Positions 44,625 through 53,924 of a stretch of DNA of 64,000 nt are shown here, one piece after another; within the stretch, counting starts at the first letter, position 1; every line of letters begins with the position of its first letter. This DNA comes from Herminiimonas sp. (GTDB lineage Bacteria > Pseudomonadota > Gammaproteobacteria > Burkholderiales > Burkholderiaceae_D). The position numbers and the translations under genes were made by a program. The notes beneath the pieces are model-generated. The model was not told where the DNA came from. It did not search any database and saw only the letters and a program-made list of their open reading frames with translations. The stretch covers positions 1 to 64,000 of the forward strand of contig JAQGMR010000042.1 of assembly GCA_028292265.1 (NCBI GenBank), given 5' to 3'.

Positions 44625-45622
44625 GCCGCGGTGCTCCTTGCTTCAACTGCTACCGGCGCGCTGCCATCCGGCGCCGCGGGCCGCTGCTCGCGCTGCTCGC
44701 GGCGCCGGTTGCGATAACCCATCAGGCCATTCGGCAGGAATAGCACAATCGCCATCACCACCAGCCCGAAGATTGAAAGCCGCAGTTCTTTTGCCTCACG
44801 CAGATACTCTTCCAGCAGTGTCACGATCAGGGCACCGACCAGCGGGCCGACCAGCGTTCCCTTGCCGCCGACCAGCACGACGATGATCATGGTGGCGACA
44901 AACGAGAAGCCAAAGATGGCGGAGTCCACAAAGGAAATGTAGTGGGCATAGAAGCCGCCTGCCAGTCCCGCCAGCAGTGCGCCCAGCACGAACGCCACCA
45001 TCGCATAGCGGAAGGGGCGGATGCCCACCGACTGCGCGACGTAGCGGTTCTCACGCACCGTGACGGCGGCACGGCCCACGCTCGAGTAGACAAAGCGGTA
45101 GGACATGTAGAGCGCAAAGGCAGTGATCGCCAGCGCGATATAGAAGTAGGTCTGCTTGGCAAACAGGTTCGACGCATTTGCGAGCATTTTTGGTTGCGCG
45201 ATGCCCGCAATGCCCATCGGTCCGTTGGTCAGCGATACCCAGTTATTGGCGAGCAAACGCAGCACTTCGGAGAACGCAAGCGTAACAATGACGAAGAACG
45301 GTCCCTGCAGCCGTAGCGTCACAGCACCGATCGCAAGGCCGAAGAATGCCGCCACAATGCCGGCCAGCGGTATCGACAGCCAGACCGGGCAACCGAGCGT
45401 TTGCGTCAGCAGCGCCGAGGTATAGGCGCCAATGCCAAGGAAGGCAGTCTGGCCAAGGGAAAATTCGCCGACGTAACCCATCACCAGATTGAGGCTGGTG
45501 CCAAGCACGGCATAGAACAGGAACAGGATTCCGATATGCAGCAGGTATTGATCTTTCACCAGCAGCGGAAACAGGAGTGCCGCCGCGATGAAGGCAAACA
45601 GGGCGTTGCGTTCAAATTTCAT
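44621..45622 (-). CDS. livM: Branched-chain-type ABC transporter permease LivM
   Basis: The 333-residue inner-membrane permease has about eight to nine hydrophobic segments and the LivM motif region GYVGEFSLGQTAFLGIGAY. The cytoplasmic EAA-like loop is near VRENRYVAQSVGIRP. It has an Arg-rich C-terminal tail. It pairs with LivH to form the channel of the importer. Confidence 0.92.
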   Translation of the reverse strand: MKFERNALFAFIAAALLFPLLVKDQYLLHIGILFLFYAVLGTSLNLVMGYVGEFSLGQTAFLGIGAYTSALLTQTLGCPVWLSIPLAGIVAAFFGLAIGAVTLRLQGPFFVIVTLAFSEVLRLLANNWVSLTNGPMGIAGIAQPKMLANASNLFAKQTYFYIALAITAFALYMSYRFVYSSVGRAAVTVRENRYVAQSVGIRPFRYAMVAFVLGALLAGLAGGFYAHYISFVDSAIFGFSFVATMIIVVLVGGKGTLVGPLVGALIVTLLEEYLREAKELRLSIFGLVVMAIVLFLPNGLMGYRNRRREQREQRPAAPDGSAPVAVEARSTAA

Positions 45623-45641
45623 TTGTTCACCATGACACTGA

Positions 45642-46514
45642 CTAAGCCCTTTCGGCCCGCGTTGAAAACAGGCCGTAGGGCCGGAACACCAGCGTCAGAA
45701 TCACGATGATGAAACCGACGATATCAACCAGACCGGTGGACAGGTAGCCGCCCCACATGGCTTCCGCCACGCCGAGGATCAGGCCGCCGACGATGGCGCC
45801 GGCAAAGCTGCCCATGCCGCCAAGGATGACGACCACGAAGGCCTTCAGGCTGACGATGCCGCCGACGGTGACCTGGGCCACGTAAATCGATCCCAGCAGC
45901 ATGCCGGAAATGGCAGCCAGCGTGGCGCCAAGCGCAAAGGTCGATGCATAGACATGCGCTGTATTGATTCCAGCCAGGCGCGCCGCCATCGGGTCCTGAA
46001 AGGTTGCGCGCATGGCGCGTCCGAGGCGGGTCTTACGAATCAGCAGGTGCGCGCCGACGATGGCGACGGCGCAAGACGCAACCGCGAACAGCCGCAGTTT
46101 CGTCAACACGATCGGTCCAAGGAACAACGGAGCGTTGCTCATTGGCCCAACTACTTTCTGCGGCGCCGTGCCGACGATCAGCATGCCGGTATTCATGAGG
46201 AATATCGACAGGCCGATCGTCAACAGGATGCCGGGCTCTTCCCCCTGGTCACGCACGCGCTCGATCAGGAAGCGGTCGACCAGCCAGCCGAACGCAGCCA
46301 TCACGATTGCCACGACGGCCAGGCCGGAAAAGAAATCCAGCCCGAGCGTCGAGGTAACGTACCAGCCAAGCAATCCCCCCATCATGTAAAACTCGCCATG
46401 GGCAAAATTGACGACCCGCATCAGGCCGAAGATCAGCGTCAGTCCAAGCGCCGAGAGCGCATAGAAGACACCGGACACCAGCCCGTTTGCGAGGAATTGC
46501 AGGAAAAGATCCAT
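45642..46514 (-). CDS. livH: Branched-chain-type ABC transporter permease LivH
   Basis: The 290-residue permease has eight hydrophobic segments. Family motifs present are VVNFAHGEFYMMGG near the N-terminus, MRATFQDPMAARLAGI in the cytoplasmic loop and VVILGGMGSFAGAIVGG. The gap to livM is 19 bases. Confidence 0.92.
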   Translation of the reverse strand: MDLFLQFLANGLVSGVFYALSALGLTLIFGLMRVVNFAHGEFYMMGGLLGWYVTSTLGLDFFSGLAVVAIVMAAFGWLVDRFLIERVRDQGEEPGILLTIGLSIFLMNTGMLIVGTAPQKVVGPMSNAPLFLGPIVLTKLRLFAVASCAVAIVGAHLLIRKTRLGRAMRATFQDPMAARLAGINTAHVYASTFALGATLAAISGMLLGSIYVAQVTVGGIVSLKAFVVVILGGMGSFAGAIVGGLILGVAEAMWGGYLSTGLVDIVGFIIVILTLVFRPYGLFSTRAERA

Positions 46515-46552
46515 CTTTTATTTATTCCAGTGGTCGTGATCGCCTTACGGCA

Positions 46553-47692
46553 TTACTTCGGCATTTCCACCGGCGCCATTTGAACGACTTCCGGCACCTT
46601 GTTGCGGATCTGTACCAGCACTACATTGAAGCCCCACGCCTGGCCTGTCTGCGTGAACTTGAATTTGCCGTTCGGGCCTTCATAGTCGGTAGCGTGCAGC
46701 GCCGCAGTGATCTTCTCGGCGTCGGTCGACTTGGCGCGCTCGATCGCATCCATCAGAATATTGAGCGAGTTGTAGCCAGCCGCGCCGTACTTGCCCGGAT
46801 TTTCCTTGTTGCGCAGCACATAAGACTTGACGAAGGCTTCGTTCTTTGGCGTCTTCATCGTGGCGGAGTAGGGGACGGCCGCATAGATGCCTTCAGCCGC
46901 CGGGCCTGCCAGCGAAATGAAGTCCGAGGTTGCCCACGAGCCCACGCCAAAAACCTTGATGTTCAGGCCGAGTTCCTTGATCTGCTTGACCAGGATCGAG
47001 CCGTCCTGTGTTTCCGCCGCGACGAACACGCCGTCGGCCTTGGATGCCTTCAGCTTGGTAAGCAAGGTGTAGAAGTCGGTGGTGCCATGGTCGAAATATT
47101 CCGTCATGGTGGTCTTGCCGCCGAGCGCCGTCATTTGCTTCGAGAATTCGTCGACACCGCCGCGGCCCCAGTCGTCGTTCACGCCGATGTAGGCGATGTT
47201 TTTCAGGTTGAGGTTGGTGTAGATGATCTTGGCGAAGGTCTTGGCCAGCAGCGCATCAGTTTCCGTAGCGCGGAAGAAGTATTTGTAGCCTTTCTCGGTA
47301 AGGTCCGCCTTGGATGACACGCCGGTCACCATTGGCAGCTTGTACTTCTCGGTAACGGGAATGACGGCAGCAGTTGCGGAGCTGCAGAAGGCGCCGGAAA
47401 TGGCGACGACCTTGTCTTTCTGGATCAGCTTTTCAGCGGCATTGACCGAGTTGGCCGGCTTGCACTGACCATCTTCAATCACCAGTTCTATCTTCTTGCC
47501 GAGCACGCCGCCCTTGGCGTTGCGCTCATCCACTGCCTGCTTCGAGCCAGCTACGTCGGCCGTGCCGTTGTAGGCAACTGAACCTGTTAGCGGCTGCACC
47601 AGGCCGATCTTGATGGTTTCCTGCGCGTGCGCCGTGGCAGCCAACAACAATCCTGCCGCACCGAGCGCCTTGACGAGAGTCTTCTTTTGCAT
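46553..47692 (-). CDS. Liv-type ABC transporter substrate-binding protein
   Basis: The 379-residue periplasmic protein has a signal peptide (ending AHAQ) and the type I binding-protein fold: IKIGLVQPLTGSVAYNG, DERNAKGGVLGKKIELVIEDGQ and GVNDDWGRGGVDEF. The ligand cannot be read off. The genomic setting suggests an aromatic or N-containing acid rather than a branched-chain amino acid. Confidence 0.9.
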   Translation of the reverse strand: MQKKTLVKALGAAGLLLAATAHAQETIKIGLVQPLTGSVAYNGTADVAGSKQAVDERNAKGGVLGKKIELVIEDGQCKPANSVNAAEKLIQKDKVVAISGAFCSSATAAVIPVTEKYKLPMVTGVSSKADLTEKGYKYFFRATETDALLAKTFAKIIYTNLNLKNIAYIGVNDDWGRGGVDEFSKQMTALGGKTTMTEYFDHGTTDFYTLLTKLKASKADGVFVAAETQDGSILVKQIKELGLNIKVFGVGSWATSDFISLAGPAAEGIYAAVPYSATMKTPKNEAFVKSYVLRNKENPGKYGAAGYNSLNILMDAIERAKSTDAEKITAALHATDYEGPNGKFKFTQTGQAWGFNVVLVQIRNKVPEVVQMAPVEMPK

Positions 47693-47781
47693 ACTTCCTC
47701 CACTGTGGTTAATGTCGCTTCAATCCCATCTTTGCCTGCGCACCTGCGCGCCTGCGTTTGCGGGCCCGCATATCGGCCTTG

Positions 47782-48558
47782 TCAACGCCCTAACAACTTC
47801 CTGAAAAACCCTGTGATCTTGTCCTTCAGAATTGACCACAGCAGGTTACCTGCATCCAGCTGATTTGGCGTAGTCGGCAATGGACGCGGGCGCGGCGGCG
47901 AGGCGGGTTGCTGTAGCGGCGGCTGCGGCTGCTGCATGCCGGCTGCAGGCCCCACGCTCGTCGCTCCCCCGTTCGTCGCTCCCGTGCTTGCCGCCCCAAC
48001 GCTCGCCGCCTCATGCACGCCCGAGGCATGCGACGACTCTGCAGTGCCGGACGTTTCAACCATTGCCGCCGCATCCGCCGCGTCCGCCGCAAACGAAGCC
48101 TCGTCATGCGCCAATTGCGCTTCGAACTGCTGCACGAACGCATTCGTCATGCGGTTCGCAATCTCTTGCATGACTGCCGCCTTGCCGAACTGCGCCAATG
48201 CGCCGGCAAGGTTGATGTCGGAATGAATATCAACCTGCGAGGCGCCGGGCGTTGCCTGCGAAGGCCGCACTTGATACGTCATCTTCGCAGTCACGCGCGA
48301 GCTGCTTTTCACGTCCGCGCCCTTGCCAGTCACGATCGCGATTTTTTCTTCCGGCTTGCGCTCGATTGCAATCAACCCGTCAAAGCTTGCGGCCAGCGGA
48401 CCGACCTTGATCGCGAGCTTGCCCTTGTACTGGTCCGGGCTGATTTCCTCAACGATCGAGGCCCCCGGCAGGCAGCTTGCCACCAGACGGACGTCGGACA
48501 GGCCGCGCCAAACTGTATCGGGCGCATGCGCCGTTTCAAAAGTTTTAGTGAGTTCCAT
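47782..48558 (-). CDS. CoxG-like (SRPBCC) protein with Pro/Ala-rich tail
   Basis: The N-terminal 150 residues form a CoxG domain (FETAHAPDTVWRGLSDVRL, LPGASIVEEIS, LAIKVGPLAASFDG). A long Ala/Gly/Thr then Pro-rich linker follows (about 165-235), coded partly by a 15-bp-like repeat near 47956-48010. A short C-terminal amphipathic helix (LWSILKDKITGFFRKLLGR) could bind a membrane. CoxG proteins recruit molybdenum hydroxylases such as CO dehydrogenase to the membrane, so this one probably serves the hydroxylase at 52624-56299. ATG 48558 fits the domain start. Confidence 0.85.
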   Translation of the reverse strand: MELTKTFETAHAPDTVWRGLSDVRLVASCLPGASIVEEISPDQYKGKLAIKVGPLAASFDGLIAIERKPEEKIAIVTGKGADVKSSSRVTAKMTYQVRPSQATPGASQVDIHSDINLAGALAQFGKAAVMQEIANRMTNAFVQQFEAQLAHDEASFAADAADAAAMVETSGTAESSHASGVHEAASVGAASTGATNGGATSVGPAAGMQQPQPPLQQPASPPRPRPLPTTPNQLDAGNLLWSILKDKITGFFRKLLGR

Positions 48559-48607
48559 GCTTTGGTTCCAATTCGTTTTGCTTTTTTCGCTGTGTTGATT
48601 GCCGGTG

Positions 48608-50029
48608 TCAGTAGCTTGCGCAGGCGCGCGCGCCAGTGCGTGGATCGGCAGCGGCTTCGATTGATCCATCGGTCGCAACTCGCACCAGTTGCTGCACCGA
48701 GCGCAGCGAAAGCGGCGACACGGCGCGCGGCTTGAACTTCGCATCGTCAAGTGATGCGCCCGGCTCGGCCGAGTAGTCGCCTTTGTCGTCCACGCCCCAG
48801 CGCGGCGCCGTCACCGTTTGCGCGAGCGTCTTCCCGTCCAGCAGATTCGATACCGATTGCACGTTCCATGGCAACTGGTTCACGCCGCCCGGGGTCGCGC
48901 CGAAAGTCATGCCGGACTTGTCCAGCAGAGCCCAGGCATGCAGGGTTGTGGGCGGCGTCTTGCCAGCAGCCGGCGCATTGGCCGAGCCAGGGCGCGCCTG
49001 TAAGTCAAAGCCGCGTCCCGGCCGGTTGTTCAGCACCAAACCATTGGAGAGCACCACACCGGAGCCAAAGCGCGGAAATGAATTGCTGTGAACGATCACA
49101 ACCACGTTGCCTTCCTGGTCCGCCGCTGTCACGACAGAAGTACCGCCGTCGCGTCCGTCGCGACCACGTTCGCGCGCAGCCGCACGCAATTCCGCGACCA
49201 CGGTTGCCTGCTGCTCCGCGCCGTTCTCCAGCCTGGCGATGGCATCGACCAGCAACTGACCGTGGGTTGGCGCGGGTATGGCGAACAATTGTCGACCTTC
49301 CTTCAACGCGACCTCGGTTGCGGCGCAGATGCGGGCAGGGCGAATTTGCAGGTCCTGTTCCGTCAAAAAGCCGCCGCGCTCCGCCAGTTCGCTTACCAAC
49401 TGAGCGCCGGCGCCACCGAAAAAAAGTTCTGGACCTGATGAGGCAAAATCTTCCAGCAACGCGGCAAGGCCGGGCAGGCGCAGTACGTCATCAACTTCTG
49501 GTTGGGGTTGCGAAAGGTAGACGCAGCCCGGGCTCCACCGCGTGAGCAAGTCGCGTGCTTCTGGCAGATAGCTGAGGCTGGTCCGGGTCCAGCGCACGCC
49601 ATTGCATGCGGCCGTGACCGCTGGACCGATCAGTGTGGAAAGCGGTAGCCGGCCCAGGCCGTGCAGCGTGGCATAGCCATCTGGCGCACCAGGCACGCCG
49701 ACCGAGTTGGCGCCGAGCTTTTCGAGCTTGTGTCCCTGTGCCAGGCTGGCCGCGCCGGTACCGATGCTGAGCAGCGCGCGGACCGGCCCGCCGGCAACAC
49801 GGAACAGAGCCACGACGTCGCCTGCCAAACCACACTTCATCGGCAAAGCAATCGTTTCAACAAAGCATGCGGCCAGCGCCGCATCGAATGCATTGCCGCC
49901 GAGCGCAAAGGTACTGATGCCGGCGGCGGCGGCTTGCGGCACCGCCGATGTCACGGCCTGGCGACCACGCACGACGCAGCTTTCCTGCAGGCGGGCCAGC
50001 GCGGCGTCCATGGTCGGCACGGCGCTCAT
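48608..50029 (-). CDS. Gamma-glutamyltransferase family protein
   Basis: The 473-residue protein has the GGT/Ntn-hydrolase pattern: ALGGNAFDAALAACFVETIALP near the N-terminus, then GVPGAPDGYATLH. The auto-cleavage nucleophile Thr appears in GGTSVVTAADQEGN, with SGVVLSNGLVLNNR after it. No signal peptide is seen, so it is cytoplasmic, unlike classical Ggt. It overlaps the aldehyde dehydrogenase by four bases. In this operon it may hydrolyse an amide or glutamyl bond of an intermediate; that is inference. Confidence 0.85.
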   Translation of the reverse strand: MSAVPTMDAALARLQESCVVRGRQAVTSAVPQAAAAGISTFALGGNAFDAALAACFVETIALPMKCGLAGDVVALFRVAGGPVRALLSIGTGAASLAQGHKLEKLGANSVGVPGAPDGYATLHGLGRLPLSTLIGPAVTAACNGVRWTRTSLSYLPEARDLLTRWSPGCVYLSQPQPEVDDVLRLPGLAALLEDFASSGPELFFGGAGAQLVSELAERGGFLTEQDLQIRPARICAATEVALKEGRQLFAIPAPTHGQLLVDAIARLENGAEQQATVVAELRAAARERGRDGRDGGTSVVTAADQEGNVVVIVHSNSFPRFGSGVVLSNGLVLNNRPGRGFDLQARPGSANAPAAGKTPPTTLHAWALLDKSGMTFGATPGGVNQLPWNVQSVSNLLDGKTLAQTVTAPRWGVDDKGDYSAEPGASLDDAKFKPRAVSPLSLRSVQQLVRVATDGSIEAAADPRTGARACASY

Positions 50030-51468
50030 CCGAGCTTGATCCCGGTGAACTTCAGTTGCGTCAATTCCTCGATCGCATACTTCACGCCTTCGCGGCCAAT
50101 GCCGCTTTGCTTCATGCCGCCGAACGGGTACATGTCGAGCCGGAAGCGGCTGGCTTCATTGACCCACAGCGCGCCGACGTCGAACTCTTCCGAAAACCGG
50201 AAGGCCGCCGCGAGGCTCTGCGTAAACACTGCGCCCTGCAAGCCGAATGGAGAGTCGTTTGCAAGCTCCAGTGCGTGATCAATGTCGCGTACCGGCATGA
50301 CCAGCGCAAGCGGACCGAAGGCTTCGTCCCTCCATAGTTTGGCTTCACGTGGCACGCCGGTGACGATGCCAGGTGAAACGGTGCAGCCGTCCTGCGTCGG
50401 AGCCAGGGCGCAGGTCGCGCCGCGCTCTGTTGCGTCACGCACCATGCCCATGACGCGCTCGGCCGCCTGGATCGAGACCATCGGGCCGAGATCGGTTGCA
50501 TCGTCGCGTGAGTGCCCGACCTTGAGCTTCTTTGCGGCAGTCACAAACTTTGCGAGGAAGGCTTCGTATACAGATTGCTCGACCAGAACGCGCTGCGCAG
50601 AGATGCATTGCTGGCCGCTCGCTTCGAACGCCGCCGCCGCAATCTTCTGTGCTGCATCGTCGATGTTGGCGTCGGCCAGCACAACGTTGGCGGCGTTCGA
50701 GCCAAGTTCGGAAACGAATTTTTTGTTGCCGGCGTGGCGCATTAGCGCTTCGCCGCCTGCCGTACCGCCAGTAAAGCTCACGGCCCGCACTAGCGGATGG
50801 CTGACCAGTGCGACAGCGGCTTCCTTGTCGCCAGTGACGACGTTAAACAGTCCCGCCGGAAAGCCGGCCTTGACCAGTGCCTCGGCCAGCGCCACCGCGA
50901 CGCGCGTGCCGGCCGGGGCCGGCTTGCACACCACCGCATTGCCGGCGGCGAGTGCGGGTGCCAGCTTTTGCACCAGAAGGTTGATCGGTGCATTGAACGG
51001 CGTAATGGCGGCCACAACGCCGTAGGGGACATGGCGCGTAAAGCCAAAGTGGCCAGCGCCGTTGGGGGTCGCATCGACCGGCACTACCTCACCGGAAAGC
51101 TGCACAACGGCGGCGGCACAGGCACGTGCAAACGCGGCGCCGCGGCCCGCCTCGAATTTCGAAACGCGCAAGGGTTTGCCGACATCGTCGCAGATCAGTT
51201 CGGCGAATAAGGCGGCGTTCTTGTCGAGCGTGTCGGCAAGCAGATGCAGCCATGCCGCGCGCTGCGCCAGCGTGGCACGCCGGTGTAACAGCCACGCGCG
51301 GTGCGCACTTTGAACCGCCTGGTCCAGCACGGCGGGAGAGGTTTCGTCGATGTCGAATGTAGGCCGGTTCTCCTGTGGCGCCACAAAGACAAAGTGCGCC
51401 TCACCAGCGGCAACGACAACGCCATCGATGCAGGGCGTAACACGGGGCAGCGGACTGGTTGACGTCAT
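50026..51468 (-). CDS. NAD(P)-dependent aldehyde dehydrogenase
   Basis: The 480-residue enzyme has the family motifs: TPFNAPINLLVQKLAPALAAGN, FTGG, the catalytic Glu in SELGSNAANVV and the catalytic Cys in ASGQQCISAQRV, and PFGGMKQSGIGREG at the end. It would oxidise a (semi)aldehyde to an acid, probably the ring-cleavage product made by the neighbouring dioxygenase. It overlaps the dioxygenase gene by four bases. Confidence 0.9.
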   Translation of the reverse strand: MTSTSPLPRVTPCIDGVVVAAGEAHFVFVAPQENRPTFDIDETSPAVLDQAVQSAHRAWLLHRRATLAQRAAWLHLLADTLDKNAALFAELICDDVGKPLRVSKFEAGRGAAFARACAAAVVQLSGEVVPVDATPNGAGHFGFTRHVPYGVVAAITPFNAPINLLVQKLAPALAAGNAVVCKPAPAGTRVAVALAEALVKAGFPAGLFNVVTGDKEAAVALVSHPLVRAVSFTGGTAGGEALMRHAGNKKFVSELGSNAANVVLADANIDDAAQKIAAAAFEASGQQCISAQRVLVEQSVYEAFLAKFVTAAKKLKVGHSRDDATDLGPMVSIQAAERVMGMVRDATERGATCALAPTQDGCTVSPGIVTGVPREAKLWRDEAFGPLALVMPVRDIDHALELANDSPFGLQGAVFTQSLAAAFRFSEEFDVGALWVNEASRFRLDMYPFGGMKQSGIGREGVKYAIEELTQLKFTGIKLG

Positions 51469-52535
51469 TCCGCCACCTTTCTCAGTCGCTCGATCTGCAT
51501 GTTGGCAAGGAACGGCACGAGAGGATGCGCGCCCATTGCGGCAACCGCCGGCATGTCGAGCTTGATCAGTGCCGCGCGTTGGGCTGGGGCGAGCTTGAAG
51601 CGGTCGGCATAGCCCTCGGGATCGTCGAGGTAGGCGGTGCGCGCCTGCGGCTCATGCGCCAGCGCGTGGAAGGCCGCAATCATCTGCACCAGTTCCGGCT
51701 TCAGTTGCGGATAGTGCGGGTCGCCGCCTTCCGGCACTGGGCTGTACCAGCCTAGCGAAGCATAGTTGTGATGCCAGCTGGGGTTCATCTGGCAAACGTC
51801 AGGAACCCGTTCGCCCAGAGCGCCAGCCGCTACCGCCCAGCAGCGCAGCTCGATATTGCCGGTCTCGTCGAGTTCCTTTTCATCGTAGCCGATGAGGGAT
51901 TTGAGTTTGCCTTCGCGCAGCTTGTCGAGTACGCGGTTGTCCCAAGCGAGTTCCGGGTTTGAATAGCGGTCGGTGCCGGGGAAATGCGACATGCCGCCCG
52001 AAGCCACCACGACTGTGCGCAAGCCAAGCCGGGTTACCGCGTTGGCGAGAGCGTTACCGAACGCGTAGCAGCGCTCCATCGTCGGTTGCGGCGGCAGATA
52101 GGCATTCACGTAGATCGGCAGCACTGGCACGCTCGGCTCAATGCCGAGGTGCGCAAGCGGAATGCCGAGGGCGTAGTCGATTTCGGCGGTGCTAGTGAAG
52201 GCCGGATCGAATCCGGCGCGGTAAAGCTGACGCACCAGTTCAAAGGAAATTTCGCTTGGCACCGCATGTGAAAACTCGCGGCCGGCAAAATGCCCGGTGG
52301 CGCGGCCGCCCACATGCATCGTGAAGGGCGGTGCGCACTGATGGAAGAATTGCTGGGCATGGTCGTTGGCGATCATGATCCACAGGTCCGGCTTGAGCGC
52401 CTTGAGGCCGGTTGCAATGCGGGTCGCCACATCGCGCACTTCCTGCACCGTGCCCTTGTCCTCAGTGTCGGGCATGGTAAAGAATTGCGGCGCGTGCGGC
52501 AGCATTGCGCCGCCGAGGATTGTTGTCGTGCTCAT
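51465..52535 (-). CDS. Extradiol ring-cleavage dioxygenase, LigB-LigA fusion
   Basis: The 356-residue protein has a LigB-type class III extradiol dioxygenase domain (about 1-270). Candidate metal and acid-base histidines are in MLPHAPQF, NDHAQQFF and GGMSHFPG. A C-terminal LigA-like helical domain follows (about 280-350: DPEGYADRFKLAPAQRAAL, MGAHPLVPFL). This beta-alpha fusion order is known from gallate dioxygenase and relatives, but the protein is shorter than those as I recall. It cleaves a catechol-like ring, or a hydroxylated N-heterocycle, next to the hydroxyls. The hydroxylase genes upstream probably make its substrate. Confidence 0.85.
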   Translation of the reverse strand: MSTTTILGGAMLPHAPQFFTMPDTEDKGTVQEVRDVATRIATGLKALKPDLWIMIANDHAQQFFHQCAPPFTMHVGGRATGHFAGREFSHAVPSEISFELVRQLYRAGFDPAFTSTAEIDYALGIPLAHLGIEPSVPVLPIYVNAYLPPQPTMERCYAFGNALANAVTRLGLRTVVVASGGMSHFPGTDRYSNPELAWDNRVLDKLREGKLKSLIGYDEKELDETGNIELRCWAVAAGALGERVPDVCQMNPSWHHNYASLGWYSPVPEGGDPHYPQLKPELVQMIAAFHALAHEPQARTAYLDDPEGYADRFKLAPAQRAALIKLDMPAVAAMGAHPLVPFLANMQIERLRKVAE

Positions 52536-52623
52536 GCGTTGATACTCCCGGACGTGGAATTTCTCTTGTCGATGACGGACGAGCTTGCAGCCACCATTTC
52601 AGCGCTGCTGCAGGTCGCTTGCA

Positions 52624-53096
<473 letters not shown>

Positions 53097-53100
<4 letters not shown>

Positions 53101-53924
53101 GGTCGTTTCAGGTGGTCGATTGCACGGCACACGGCGGTGCTGTGCAGGATGATCTTGTGGGCAGGGAAATCGCGGTCAGTGGAGGCCAATTCCTGGCGGA
53201 CGGTTGCGGCGAGGTCCGACGCACTCGCATTGGCCAGTATTGCCTGCGCTGTCCTGGTTAGCACCAGCGGCGCGCCGTCCACGGCTCCCAGCACGACGCG
53301 TGCCATGCCGGCTGCGGGGTCGGCCACGGCCATGGCAAGCGAGTCGGCATATTCGCCGGTCTTGCGCATCACTTTGTAGTAACCCCATTTCGTGCTGCTG
53401 GAAAGCCTCGGTATCTCAATGCCAGTCAGCAGTTCGCCTTCCTCCAGCACCGTCACATAGGAGCCGACAACGAAGTCGATCGCGGTGACGGAACGCGTGC
53501 CGCTTGCGCTGGCGAGGTGCAGCGTTGCATTCAGCAGCACTGTGGTGGTGAGCCAGTCGGCCGCCGGATCGGCCAGCGCAAGCGCACCGCCGATGGTGCC
53601 GCGATTGCGTACGGCGCGGTAGGCAAAGCGGCCCGCGACATGGCGCATCAGGCCGTTGCTGCTGTCGGGTACGCGCCCGTCTTCAAAGTCGGCATGCCGC
53701 AACATGGCGCCATACAAAACGCTGGCACCAAGATCCTTCGCTTCGCGCAACGCCGCGATATGGGTCAGGTCCACCACCAGATCGGCTGGCGCCAGGCGCA
53801 GGTTCAGCATTGGCACCAGCGACTGGCCGCCAGCCAGCGGACGCGCCGAACCGGAAGCAGCCAGGGCGTTCAGGGTCTGCTCCAGGCCTTCAAACTGTTC
53901 AAACTCGAATGCACCGGCCTTCAT
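53097..53924 (-). CDS. Molybdenum hydroxylase medium subunit, FAD-binding
   Basis: The 275-residue protein has the FAD motifs of the medium subunit: ARPLAGGQSLVPMLNLRL and RNRGTIGGALALADPAAD (the TIGG loop). The C-terminal CO-dehydrogenase flavoprotein domain starts near LTRTAQAI. It passes electrons from the iron-sulfur subunit to the acceptor. It is translationally coupled to its neighbours. Confidence 0.93.
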
